Source: Desmonostoc vinosum HA7617-LM4 (GTDB lineage: Bacteria; Cyanobacteriota; Cyanobacteriia; Cyanobacteriales; Nostocaceae). From it: a stretch of DNA of 64,000 nucleotides. Location: NCBI GenBank assembly GCA_019359515.1, contig JAHHHC010000003.1, positions 62,001-126,000 on the forward strand, in the 5' to 3' direction. This document shows positions 37,687 through 46,294 of the stretch, in pieces. The translations under genes and the position numbers were made by a program. Below the pieces are notes generated by a model. That model was not told where the DNA came from. It saw only the letters and a list, made by a program, of their open reading frames with translations, and did no database searches. The stretch's first letter is position 1, and each line of letters starts with the position of its first letter.

Positions 37687-39084
37687 ATGGGAAACTTTGC
37701 TATTATAATAGGGATTAATAACTACGTAAATATTAGTAAACTTAATTATGCTAAAGAAGATGCTCAAAAAATACATAATTTTTTTCTTGATGAATTACAA
37801 CTTGAAAAAAATAATATAACGCTCCTGGTAAGTGATTTAAACAACGACAAATATACTCCATTTGGTTCTAATATTAAATCAGGATTGAAGAAATTAAGTG
37901 AAGGAAAGCGATTTGCAGTTGAAGATAATTTATGGTTTTTCTTCAGCGGGCATGGAACTTATTTTGAAGGATTGGATTATATAATGCCTTTAGATGGCAG
38001 TATGGACGATATTCAAGGTACAGGAGTTCAAGTTGATAAAATTACTGAATCCCTGAAAAATACAGGAGCGGGTAATATCATTATGATTTTAGATGCTTGT
38101 CGTGATGAAGGCAAGCGTTCTGGTAAAGGAATTGGTGAGCAAACAATTGCAACAGCAAGGGAAAAAGGTATAATCACGTTTTTTTCCTGTTCAGAAGGAC
38201 AGTCTTCTTACGAGATAGAAAGCCTACGGGGAGGAGCTTTTACTCAAGCCCTTTTAGAAGGGATGGATCGATATGCTACTGTTGCACAATTAGATGAGTA
38301 TATAAAAACGAGGGTTCCGCAAATTGGAGAAGAAAATGCAAAACCTTTACAAAATCCTCGTGTAATTGTTAATCCACCGTCAAAACGTAACTTAATTCTT
38401 ATAGAAAAAAATGTTAAGGGTGATGATATTCAGACTCTAAAGAATAATGCTTATCAAACTTTATATATACATAAAGATATAGCTTCAGCAGAGGTTTTAT
38501 GGGGACAAATATTAGTTTTATCTGGTGGGAGAGATAAAGATGCACTTGATGCAATAGTCGAAATTCGCAGTCGCAAGCAGAGTAATCAACCAGATTACGG
38601 GCATAGTTATTCTAATAGTAAAACTGGCTTCAGCAGAAAAAATTCATCTAATAATGTGCAAGTGAACGCGAGTAAGGGGATATTTGGGAAACGTATTAAC
38701 GCTTACTTGATTGATGTGTTTTTAGTAGGTATTTTGATAAGTTTATGTACTCCTCCATTCAAAAATAATGGATCACTTTCTCCTGTTGGAGGTATAATCG
38801 CATTTGTTATCATTTGGCTTTACTTTGCTTTATTTGAATCATCTTCTCACGAAGCTACTCCAGGGAAAAAGATATTGAAAATTATTGTGAGTGATTTGCA
38901 AGGAAATAGAATTTCTTTTTTGCAGGCAACTTGGAGAATTTTAGTGAAAATCTGTTTTACTTTTTTATATATATTATTTGGACTTGGATTATTGATTGAT
39001 AAATTATTTGCATCATTTCATAGAGATAATCATTCCTTATATGAAACACTGACTCGTACTGTGGTTATTAATAAAGTCCAGTAA
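37687..39084 (+). CDS. caspase-like peptidase fused to RDD membrane domain
   Basis: 465 residues. Residues 1-235 are a peptidase C14 (metacaspase-like) domain: NFAIIIGINNY, catalytic His89 in FFFSGHGTYF and catalytic Cys138 in MILDACRDEG, both intact, plus FFSCSEGQSSYE and GGAFTQALLEGM. A helical linker (about 245-297, AYQTLYIHKDIASAEVLW and GGRDKDALDAIVEIRSRKQ) follows, then a polar hinge. Residues 331-460 are an RDD domain with the KRINAYLIDVFLVGIL signature, helices at about 341-357, 366-384 and 416-437, and HEATPGKKILKIIVSDLQG. The peptidase would thus be tethered to the membrane with its active site in the cytosol. Upstream Pepco and RHH genes suggest a regulated death or conflict effector. 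Confidence 0.88.
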   Translation: MGNFAIIIGINNYVNISKLNYAKEDAQKIHNFFLDELQLEKNNITLLVSDLNNDKYTPFGSNIKSGLKKLSEGKRFAVEDNLWFFFSGHGTYFEGLDYIMPLDGSMDDIQGTGVQVDKITESLKNTGAGNIIMILDACRDEGKRSGKGIGEQTIATAREKGIITFFSCSEGQSSYEIESLRGGAFTQALLEGMDRYATVAQLDEYIKTRVPQIGEENAKPLQNPRVIVNPPSKRNLILIEKNVKGDDIQTLKNNAYQTLYIHKDIASAEVLWGQILVLSGGRDKDALDAIVEIRSRKQSNQPDYGHSYSNSKTGFSRKNSSNNVQVNASKGIFGKRINAYLIDVFLVGILISLCTPPFKNNGSLSPVGGIIAFVIIWLYFALFESSSHEATPGKKILKIIVSDLQGNRISFLQATWRILVKICFTFLYILFGLGLLIDKLFASFHRDNHSLYETLTRTVVINKVQ

Positions 39085-39114
39085 CAGAAGAATCAGGGCG
39101 TTTGTAGCGATATT

Positions 39115-39222
39115 TCATGAATTGGCTGGCAGATTGTGTTTACGACGTTGTTCTTCTGCAAAATCTTGAAAAGACTTGAATCTTCTTGCTTGAAAATCGT
39201 CTAACCCTTGCTGAATACTCAG
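39115..39222 (-). pseudogene. remnant of a ParD-like antitoxin gene
   Basis: Read on the minus strand, codons from about 39220 down to the TGA at 39115-39117 give SIQQGLDDFQARRFKSFQDF, then AEEQRRKHNLPANS. It resembles the C-terminal half of short ParD/CopG-type antitoxins (I-Q-x-G-L-x-x-F...S-F-E-E-F-A-E-E-Q-R-K-K). No start codon or N-terminal half exists in frame; the upstream end overlaps the start of the Uma2 gene. A following ATG frame gives only 15 codons, so no toxin gene remains. Confidence 0.4.
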
Positions 39223-39231
39223 AGCGGAACA

Positions 39232-39831
39232 ATGACACAAGCTAACTTATCCCAAACTCTTGCCGTTAATATTCCATCTACATTAACACTGAGAGTCAGC
39301 CACGAGCAGTTTATTCAATTGGCACTAGCTAACCGAGATTTACAATTAGAACGAACTGCTACAGGAGAGTTGATTGTTATGCCACCGACGGGTAGTGATA
39401 CAGGAAACAGAAATTTAGATATAGAAGGACAACTTTGGTTGTGGAACCGTCAAACTAAATTGGGTAAAACATTTAATTCTTCTACTGGTTTTCATCTTCC
39501 TAATGGTAGCGATCGCTCTCCTGATGCAGCATGGATACGTCAAGACAGATGGGATACTCTCAGTTTAGAACAACAAGAAACTTTTGCCCCAATTTGTCCT
39601 GATTTTGTATTAGAACTACGTTCTAAAAATGATTCTCTAGAAAAGTTATGCGCCAAAATGAGAGAATACATCGACAATGGCGCTCGTTTAGGTTGGTTAA
39701 TTGACCGGAAAAATAAACAAGTAGAAGTTTATCGTCAAAATCAAGATGTGGAAGTGTTGAATAATCCTGTCAGTTTGTCTGGGAAAGATGTTCTACCCGG
39801 ATTTGTGTTGGATTTAATCGAAGTTTGGTAA
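39232..39831 (+). CDS. Uma2-family (DUF820) putative restriction-endonuclease-fold protein
   Basis: 199 residues from the ATG at 39232 (TTG at 39208 rejected). It shows the family's core: LRVSHEQFIQLALANRDLQLERTATGELIVMPPTGSDTG, then SDRSPDAAWIRQDRW (active-site D), CPDFVLELRSKNDSLEKLCAKM (E-x-K-like pair, normally ELxSxxD) and a terminal GARLGWLIDRKNKQVEVYR with VLPGFVLDLIEVW. Uma2 proteins adopt a PD-(D/E)XK nuclease fold and are greatly expanded in cyanobacteria, often linked to mobile DNA; their function is not settled. It lies in the same island as the caspase module but about 150 nt away. Confidence 0.9.
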   Translation: MTQANLSQTLAVNIPSTLTLRVSHEQFIQLALANRDLQLERTATGELIVMPPTGSDTGNRNLDIEGQLWLWNRQTKLGKTFNSSTGFHLPNGSDRSPDAAWIRQDRWDTLSLEQQETFAPICPDFVLELRSKNDSLEKLCAKMREYIDNGARLGWLIDRKNKQVEVYRQNQDVEVLNNPVSLSGKDVLPGFVLDLIEVW

Positions 39832-40539
39832 TTGTGAATTTCCAACTCGAATTGCTCCCGTTTCGTCTTCACGCAGAGGTGGTGTCTCACACTCTAAAAC
39901 AAGGCTCATTGATGAATTTTCCTGGCTCAAATACATGATGATCGTAACTTAATGCAGAGCATTATAAGTAGTTGGACAAAATTAAATTCATTCGTGGAGA
40001 CAGGGAATAGGGAATAGAGAAACAATATGTCTAATTACTTACCAATTTTAGAAAAAATCAACCTATATCTGCTTCCCCTGCTCACCATGGCACTCAAACC
40101 TCATAAACGGCTCTATTTTCAGCGTGGATTTCATGCTTTATCCCTTATGAAACAAGCTGTGTAGCTGTGTTGTCACCCGTTAAGGTGATCTTGGGGAGCC
40201 ACTGCGTTGTACGGGTTTCCCGGATTGAAGCAAGTGGCGTGGTTTCCCTCATGAACGACTGCTATCAACTCGCAGGTTTCCCACTGGTGACTTTGCGCTA
40301 AATCCCCATTACAAAACTTAATTACGAATTACGTTAGCGCAGCGGTAGCGACGAAGGAGCGTCATTACGAATTACGAATTATTTAAGTATATTCTCAGAG
40401 CAAATTGGTATTACGAAGTTACTTTATTACGGGAACAATAAACTTAAGTCGGTAGCGGCTAGTAAATTCAGTAATATTACTTAAATAAAAATTAAGCGTT
40501 GTAACTATAATTTTGTGAACTGGTAATGCCGAAGTTTAG
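39832..40539. repeat. repeat-rich gene-free interval
   Basis: Holds a GGGAGCCACTGCGTT...AAGCAAGTGGCGTGGTTTCC hairpin repeat (40194-40247) and composite palindromic repeat copy C (40319-40385: AATTACGTTAGCGCAGCGGT, then AGCGACGAAGGAGCGTCATT and ATTACGA units). Copy C is inverted relative to copy D at the right end and shares with it the adjacent CCCCATTACAAAACTTAATT arm. No gene is seen. Confidence 0.65.
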
Positions 40540-42234
40540 ATGACTCCAATCAATCTTAGAAAGCTGGTCACGCAAAAAGAGGTCTTGATCATCCTCACTC
40601 ACCTGGAAAGCGAGATGGGCATTACTATCTATATCGAAGATACACAAGGTAAAGCGTTATTCGGTATCAACAGCAACCTCAAAGCCTGTAAATATCCAGT
40701 GAAGTTATTAGAAGAAGTTATTGGTTGGGTGATAGGCGATGAGAAAACAGCTAGTATCGCCTCTTTAGTTTCTTATCTGGCACAACAGCAATATGAGAAG
40801 AAAACACTGGCAAATGAGTTATTAGAAAAGTACCAAGAGATTGATTTATTTCATGATATTTCTACACAAGTTACTGCTAGCTTAGATGTCAAAGAAATTG
40901 CTCGATTGGTAATAGAAGAAGCCAGGAAATTAATTCAGTTTAGTAGTGGCTCAATCTTATTGCTAGATGACCAAGGTGATCGCCTAGAGAGTATCTGGGA
41001 ATATGATCAAATTGACTTTAGGGAAGAACCTCTCAAATTAGCAGAGATAGTTAGTCAAATTCTCCCATCAAGCGAAGGTGAAATAGTCAATAATATCTGG
41101 TGCGATCGCAGATTTATTGATATTCAAACAAGGGTAAATTCTCTAATTTGTGTACCTCTAACAAATAAAAGACAAATAATTGGGGCAATCATCATTTGCA
41201 GCGAAACTCTAACTACTTACTCTACTAAAGACTTAAAAATGCTGAGCATCTTAGCATCGCAAACCGCAAGTGCTATCGAGAAAGCCATACTCTACGAACA
41301 AAGTTGTACTGCTGCAAAAGTTGCCCATGAAAAAGCACAGCAACTCCAGCGCACCCTCCATGAACTTCAGCAAACACAAACCAAATTGATTCAAAGTGAA
41401 AAAATGTCTTCACTGGGTAATCTGATTGCAGAAGTTGCCCACGACATTAACAATCCAATTAACTACGTCAACGGTAATCTTAACCATGCTCAGGAATATA
41501 CACAAGAACTCCTGTACTTGATGGAACTTTATCAAAAGCACTATCCCCAGCCAGTCCCAGAAATTCAAGCCGTACTTGACGACTTAGATTTAGAGTTTCT
41601 CGTTGAAGACCTTCCCAAACTGCTATCTTCCACGCTCTCAGGTGTGGGACGTATTCGTCAACTTGCTCTATCATTACGCAACTTCTCGCGCTTAGATCAG
41701 GTGGAGATGAAGCTTGTTGATATTCATGAAGGTATTGACAGCACATTGCTGATTCTGCAAAGCCGACTGAAGCCAAACGAAAGGAACTCTGGCATCCAAG
41801 TAATTAGAGAGTATGGCAACATCCCCCTAATTAAGGGCTATGCTAACCAGCTAAATCAAGTATTTATGAATTTAATTGCAAATGCGATCGATGCTTTAGA
41901 AGAGTCATTAGCTAATTACAAAGAACAAAAAGGACAAATTCGTATTTCCACCCACATACTTGACTCCAAGTGGGTGAAAATCCAAATTGCCGATAATGGG
42001 CCAGGCATTCACGAAAGCCTGCAAAAACGATTGTTTGAGCCATTTTTCACGACTAAACCTATTGGTAAAGGTACTGGATTAGGGCTATCGATTAGCTATC
42101 AAATAATCGAAAAGCATGGGGGATTACTGCGTTGTTTGTCTCAACCTGGGCAGGGAACGACCTTCTGTATTCAAATCCCAGTAATGCAAGATATACTCAC
42201 ATCTACAGACACAAATATTACAATATCTAACTAA
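40540..42234 (+). CDS. GAF-domain sensor histidine kinase, soluble
   Basis: 564 residues, no membrane helices. Residues 1-90 form a small unrecognised alpha/beta domain (VLIILTHLESEMGITIYIED). GAF spans about 105-255 (LDVKEIARLVIEEARKLIQF, SLICVPLTNKRQIIGAIIIC). A coiled coil leads to the phospho-acceptor H301 in AEVAHDINNPINYV, a HisKA of the same unusual class as the kinase at 34294. HATPase blocks are NLIANAIDALEE, DNGPGI and GKGTGLGLSISY. It is followed 22 nt later by the hybrid kinase, indicating an operon. The two kinases share more than 50% visible identity over the C-terminal half, so they are paralogues. Confidence 0.9.
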   Translation: MTPINLRKLVTQKEVLIILTHLESEMGITIYIEDTQGKALFGINSNLKACKYPVKLLEEVIGWVIGDEKTASIASLVSYLAQQQYEKKTLANELLEKYQEIDLFHDISTQVTASLDVKEIARLVIEEARKLIQFSSGSILLLDDQGDRLESIWEYDQIDFREEPLKLAEIVSQILPSSEGEIVNNIWCDRRFIDIQTRVNSLICVPLTNKRQIIGAIIICSETLTTYSTKDLKMLSILASQTASAIEKAILYEQSCTAAKVAHEKAQQLQRTLHELQQTQTKLIQSEKMSSLGNLIAEVAHDINNPINYVNGNLNHAQEYTQELLYLMELYQKHYPQPVPEIQAVLDDLDLEFLVEDLPKLLSSTLSGVGRIRQLALSLRNFSRLDQVEMKLVDIHEGIDSTLLILQSRLKPNERNSGIQVIREYGNIPLIKGYANQLNQVFMNLIANAIDALEESLANYKEQKGQIRISTHILDSKWVKIQIADNGPGIHESLQKRLFEPFFTTKPIGKGTGLGLSISYQIIEKHGGLLRCLSQPGQGTTFCIQIPVMQDILTSTDTNITISN

Positions 42235-42256
42235 ATTTATTGACGCCATAATTTTC

Positions 42257-44884
42257 ATGATAACTAGCAAAAATATTAAAACTAACCGAGTTAATTCCGC
42301 TAAATTTCCAATTAATATTCGTCAGCGTTTGAGTTTGTTGTTTTCTGGTCTTGTAATTATCAACTTGGCTAATGTAGCTATTGCTGGATATGGTATCAAT
42401 AGAATGCGTAACAGTGGGCCGCTATTAAATGCTATTGGTTTAGAGCGGATGCTGATTTACAAAATAGCTTATTTGGTAAATGTTCGCCATGATTACGACA
42501 TAAATATCGACTCCCTAGACCGAATTGCTTTAAATGTCAGCATTAAAGAAGATATTCAAAATTTTGAAGAATTACTTGTTGCTATACATTCCGGTTCAGC
42601 AGAATTAAAGGTAGCTGGGGTTACGAATCCTAGTATCTTAGTTCAATTTCAAAAGATTAAAGATACATGGGTAATTTATCGAAAAAATGTAGAAAGTCAT
42701 TTAATTAGTTCTCCAGAAGAAGAACATAAATCTCTAGAAAAAATAAATAATTTGACTGCTTTATTAATCAATTTGATGGACATTGCCATCAAAAGCTTAG
42801 AAACAGAAACGTTAGGGGTCGCAACTCAAAGCCAGAATTTATTGCTAATAGTATTGGCTCTCAGTTTTTTGTCAATACCCTTTGCATTATTTATGGTGTC
42901 TCAAATCATTCGTGCCCTCACTCAAGTTACCAAAACTGCTGACCAAATGGCGAGGGGAGAGTTAAATGTTCGAGCCACAGTAGCCTCAGATGATGAAATA
43001 GGCATACTTGCATCCACTCTCAATACAATGGCTGAGCAGATTGACAATTTATTGCAAGGACTCAAGGAACGCAGTTATGAATTGGAGAGTGCCCTTGTTT
43101 ATTTAAGCACTATTATTGATAATCTTGCGGATGCACTCTTAGTAACAGATTCAGAATGTCGCATCACACGCTATAATCCTGCTCTAGTTAAAATGTTTGG
43201 GTTAAAAGATGTAAATTTAATTGGTCAAGACTGCCGAGTTTTGCCAAATTCTCAAGTGAGTGAGTTGGTCAAACAGTCACACGAAGAGTCAGGAGAAATC
43301 TTTGTTGCAGAACTTGAACTAGAGGGTGGACGGATTGGTCAGGCTGTGACAACGGTAATTCGAGCTAAAGAGCAAAAATCTCTCGGTGCGGTAATTTTGA
43401 TTCGCGATGTTACTGCCGAAAAAGAAATAGATAGGATGAAGACCGATTTTATTTCCACCGTCTCCCACGAACTCAGAACTCCGCTAACTTCGGTGTTGGG
43501 ATTTGCTTCTCTAATTAAGGAAAAGTTAGAAGAGGGGTTATTTCCACTGATTGAAACAAATGATCGCAAAGCTCAACGCACAATCAAACAGGTGGAAAAT
43601 AATATTAGTATTATTGTTTCTGAGGCAGAGCGACTAACATCATTGATTAATGATGTTTTAGATGTTGCCAAGATGGAAGCTGGCAAGTTGGAATGGCATA
43701 TGCAGCCTACTTCTATTGAGGAAATTATCGATCGAGCGATCGCAGCTACATCTTCTTTATTTGTAGCTAAGGGACTAGAGTTATATAAAGATATTGACCC
43801 AGAATTGCCGCAAGTAATTGCAGATGGCGATCGCTTAATTCAGGTGATCATTAATCTTATTTCTAATGCTATTAAATTTACCGATCAAGGTAGTATCACT
43901 TGTCGTGCAGAAGTTCACAAAGATAGTGAGATGCTCGTTAGTATTATCGATACTGGTATGGGTATTGCCGATGCTGATCAATCAAAAATATTCGAGAAAT
44001 TTAAACAAGTAGGAGATACCCTCACAGATAAACCCAAAGGTACTGGTTTAGGGCTGCCTATTTGTAAACAGATTATAGAACACCACAGTGGTCAAATTTG
44101 GGTAGAAAGTGAACTAGGTAAGGGCAGTAAATTCTCATTTACCTTACCATTTATAGGCAGCATCTGTGAGATAGATCAACTTAATATCAATACTTTGGTA
44201 AAACACCTCAAAGAGCATGTTGTGACAACAATCTCCGATGCTAACAAGGAGTACAAAACAATTCTTGTAGTTGATGATGATGTCCATATTCGTGAGTTAC
44301 TAAGACAAGAATTGGAGGCTGAAAGATATAAAGTTCGTGAAGCCAAAGATGGTATGGACGCTATTATTCAAGTAAAAGCTACCAAACCAGATCTAATTAT
44401 TTTAGATGTGATGATGCCACAAATTAATGGTTTTGATGTAGCTGCTGTATTAAAGAGCAATCCTTCTACAATGGGAATACCCATCATTATCTTATCAATT
44501 ATTGAAGATAAAACAAGAGGCTATAGATTAGGTATAGACCGTTATTTGACCAAGCCTATTCATAAAGAAGAGTTGCTCGAAAATATAGGCTTGTTGCTTT
44601 CACAAGAAATCTCCAATAAAAATGTTTTAGTAGTAGATAAAAACGCCTCAACTCTAAAATTGTTGACGGATGTATTGCAAGCACAAGGATATAATGTTGT
44701 GGAAGCATCTAATAGTCAGGAATGTATCGAGAAAGCACGAGCTATTAAACCCGAAATGATTATTTTAGATTCTGTATTTTCTCAGCAGGATAATCTGGTT
44801 AAAACACTCAGATTTGAAAAAGGTATGGAAAATGTGTTTTTTGTGTTGTTAGGGGAGGCCCAAAAGGAAACTCAAATTATATAG
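42257..44884 (+). CDS. HAMP-PAS hybrid histidine kinase with two C-terminal receiver domains
   Basis: 875 residues. Helices at about 27-46 and 194-216 flank an extracellular four-helix-type sensor containing LNAIGLERMLIYKIAYLV, reminiscent of the PilJ/NarX G-x-x-RML motif. HAMP (217-268), PAS (283-388) and HisKA with H404 in TVSHELRTPL follow, then HATPase (NLISNAIKFTDQG, DTGMGIA, GTGLGLPI). REC1 (about 675-785) is complete with ILDVMMPQINGF and KPIH. A second receiver (about 788-875) starts LVVDKNASTLKLL and keeps ILDSV but has lost one N-terminal acid and ends before the KPF/KPI lysine, so it is truncated. A single-domain response regulator follows after 115 nt. Confidence 0.9.
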   Translation: MITSKNIKTNRVNSAKFPINIRQRLSLLFSGLVIINLANVAIAGYGINRMRNSGPLLNAIGLERMLIYKIAYLVNVRHDYDINIDSLDRIALNVSIKEDIQNFEELLVAIHSGSAELKVAGVTNPSILVQFQKIKDTWVIYRKNVESHLISSPEEEHKSLEKINNLTALLINLMDIAIKSLETETLGVATQSQNLLLIVLALSFLSIPFALFMVSQIIRALTQVTKTADQMARGELNVRATVASDDEIGILASTLNTMAEQIDNLLQGLKERSYELESALVYLSTIIDNLADALLVTDSECRITRYNPALVKMFGLKDVNLIGQDCRVLPNSQVSELVKQSHEESGEIFVAELELEGGRIGQAVTTVIRAKEQKSLGAVILIRDVTAEKEIDRMKTDFISTVSHELRTPLTSVLGFASLIKEKLEEGLFPLIETNDRKAQRTIKQVENNISIIVSEAERLTSLINDVLDVAKMEAGKLEWHMQPTSIEEIIDRAIAATSSLFVAKGLELYKDIDPELPQVIADGDRLIQVIINLISNAIKFTDQGSITCRAEVHKDSEMLVSIIDTGMGIADADQSKIFEKFKQVGDTLTDKPKGTGLGLPICKQIIEHHSGQIWVESELGKGSKFSFTLPFIGSICEIDQLNINTLVKHLKEHVVTTISDANKEYKTILVVDDDVHIRELLRQELEAERYKVREAKDGMDAIIQVKATKPDLIILDVMMPQINGFDVAAVLKSNPSTMGIPIIILSIIEDKTRGYRLGIDRYLTKPIHKEELLENIGLLLSQEISNKNVLVVDKNASTLKLLTDVLQAQGYNVVEASNSQECIEKARAIKPEMIILDSVFSQQDNLVKTLRFEKGMENVFFVLLGEAQKETQII

Positions 44885-44999
44885 AAATCTAACTTGATGG
44901 ATGAAATGGTTTGCGTGGTGCGCGAAACGCAATAGGCAGCGGGAAATCAACCTTTTTGAGGTATACAGAGTTTTTTGAGAAATTAAATAGGAGTTTTAT

Positions 45000-45377
45000 A
45001 TGAATAAAAAAGTGTTAATTGTTGATGATGAACCTAATATTTTGATTTTGATGGAACAAGCCCTTGAGAGTTTAGAAGATGAAAATGTAGAATTACTAAC
45101 GGCTAAAAATGGTGAAGAAGCACTAGAAATTATTCAAACTCAAAAGCCTAATCTCGTCTTTTTGGATGTAATGATGCCAAAAATGAATGGATTAGAAGTT
45201 TGTTACACTGTGAAAAAAAAGCTAGGAATCTCAGATATTCATATCATTATACTTAGTGCTAAAGGGCAAGAGTTTGATAAACAAAAAGGTAGTGATGTAG
45301 GCGCAGATTTATATATGACTAAACCCTTCCGTCCTAGAAGTGTTTTAGAAATATCACGGGAAGTTCTTGGTTTATAA
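45000..45377 (+). CDS. single-domain response regulator (CheY/Rcp type)
   Basis: 125 residues, a receiver domain only. Acidic pair DDE (residues 9-11), phospho-Asp in LVFLDVMMPKMNG, Ser in ILSAKG and Lys in TKPFRP are all present. A good AGGAG at 44989-44993 precedes the ATG. As last gene of the kinase cluster, it is the likely output or relay partner of the upstream kinases, in particular to replace the defective second receiver of the hybrid kinase. No output domain is attached. Confidence 0.93.
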   Translation: MNKKVLIVDDEPNILILMEQALESLEDENVELLTAKNGEEALEIIQTQKPNLVFLDVMMPKMNGLEVCYTVKKKLGISDIHIIILSAKGQEFDKQKGSDVGADLYMTKPFRPRSVLEISREVLGL

Positions 45378-45391
45378 GCTATACAAATACT

Positions 45392-46174
45392 TTATTTGGG
45401 CTTAGTAAATCCATATTTTTCAAAGATAGAAGTAACTTGATTACTAGCAATAAATTTGATAAACTCTTTGGCTTCAGCAATATTTTGACAAGATTTAAGA
45501 ACTGCAACACAAGAAATTACAGGAGTATGAGAGTTGTCTGGTGCGATCGCTATGGTTTTTACTTGATCAGATAATTTTGGTTCAGTGGCATAGGTAATAC
45601 CTACATCTACACTTTTTGTTTCTACAGCCTTCAAAACTTGACGAATATCTTCCTTGGCAAATACACCTTTAGATTTGATGCGATCGTAAATATTGAAGAA
45701 ATCTAAAACTTCCTTTGTATATATTCCTGCTGAAACTTTACCCGTTCCTAAAGCAACTCTTTTTACTTGATTGCTTGTCAAATCTTGGAAGCTAGAAATG
45801 GACAAGTTAGAGTCTTTGTGAACAATTAGTACAATACCATTTTTAGTTAAATCTTGACGAGTCTCTGGAACCACCAAACCTTTAGTTTGTAAGGTATCCA
45901 TCTCTTTATTAATACCAGGAATGTATATATCTATAGGCACACCTTGTTCAATTTGTTCTCGCAGAAAACCTGAGCCTGCAATATTATAAGTAATTGTAAC
46001 TTTTGGTTTTTTTTGTTTGTAAAATTGATCAATTTCTTGCAACACATCCCTAAAAACACCAGCCGCTGATACAGTTAATACAATCGTTTTTTCTGACTGT
46101 TTTGCACAGCTATTCAATCCTACAGATACAATCATACTTGAGCCAGCAAGGAGGATAAGTTTTCTTCTTTTCAT
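45392..46174 (-). CDS. modA: molybdate-binding periplasmic protein
   Basis: 260 residues. The signal ends with a lipobox-like LNSC (Cys23), so it is a lipoprotein. The ModA pattern is clear: LTVSAAGVFRDVLQEIDQFY, TYNIAGSGFLREQIEQGVPIDIYIPG, RVALGTGKVSAGIYTKEVLDFF and VGITYATEP. ModA captures molybdate (or tungstate) for the ModBC transporter, needed in diazotrophs for nitrogenase and nitrate reductase. ModB and ModC are not in the window. It is convergent with the response regulator, 14 nt apart. Confidence 0.88.
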   Translation of the reverse strand: MKRRKLILLAGSSMIVSVGLNSCAKQSEKTIVLTVSAAGVFRDVLQEIDQFYKQKKPKVTITYNIAGSGFLREQIEQGVPIDIYIPGINKEMDTLQTKGLVVPETRQDLTKNGIVLIVHKDSNLSISSFQDLTSNQVKRVALGTGKVSAGIYTKEVLDFFNIYDRIKSKGVFAKEDIRQVLKAVETKSVDVGITYATEPKLSDQVKTIAIAPDNSHTPVISCVAVLKSCQNIAEAKEFIKFIASNQVTSIFEKYGFTKPK

Positions 46175-46294
46175 CGTAGTGTATAGTTAGATAAATGCTA
46201 CTTTTCTATAATTCCCTAAATTATCTAATTACTAACAACATCGAACTCGTAATGTATACATAAGCTCATGCGGTTTAGTTTCTAAGAAATATTC

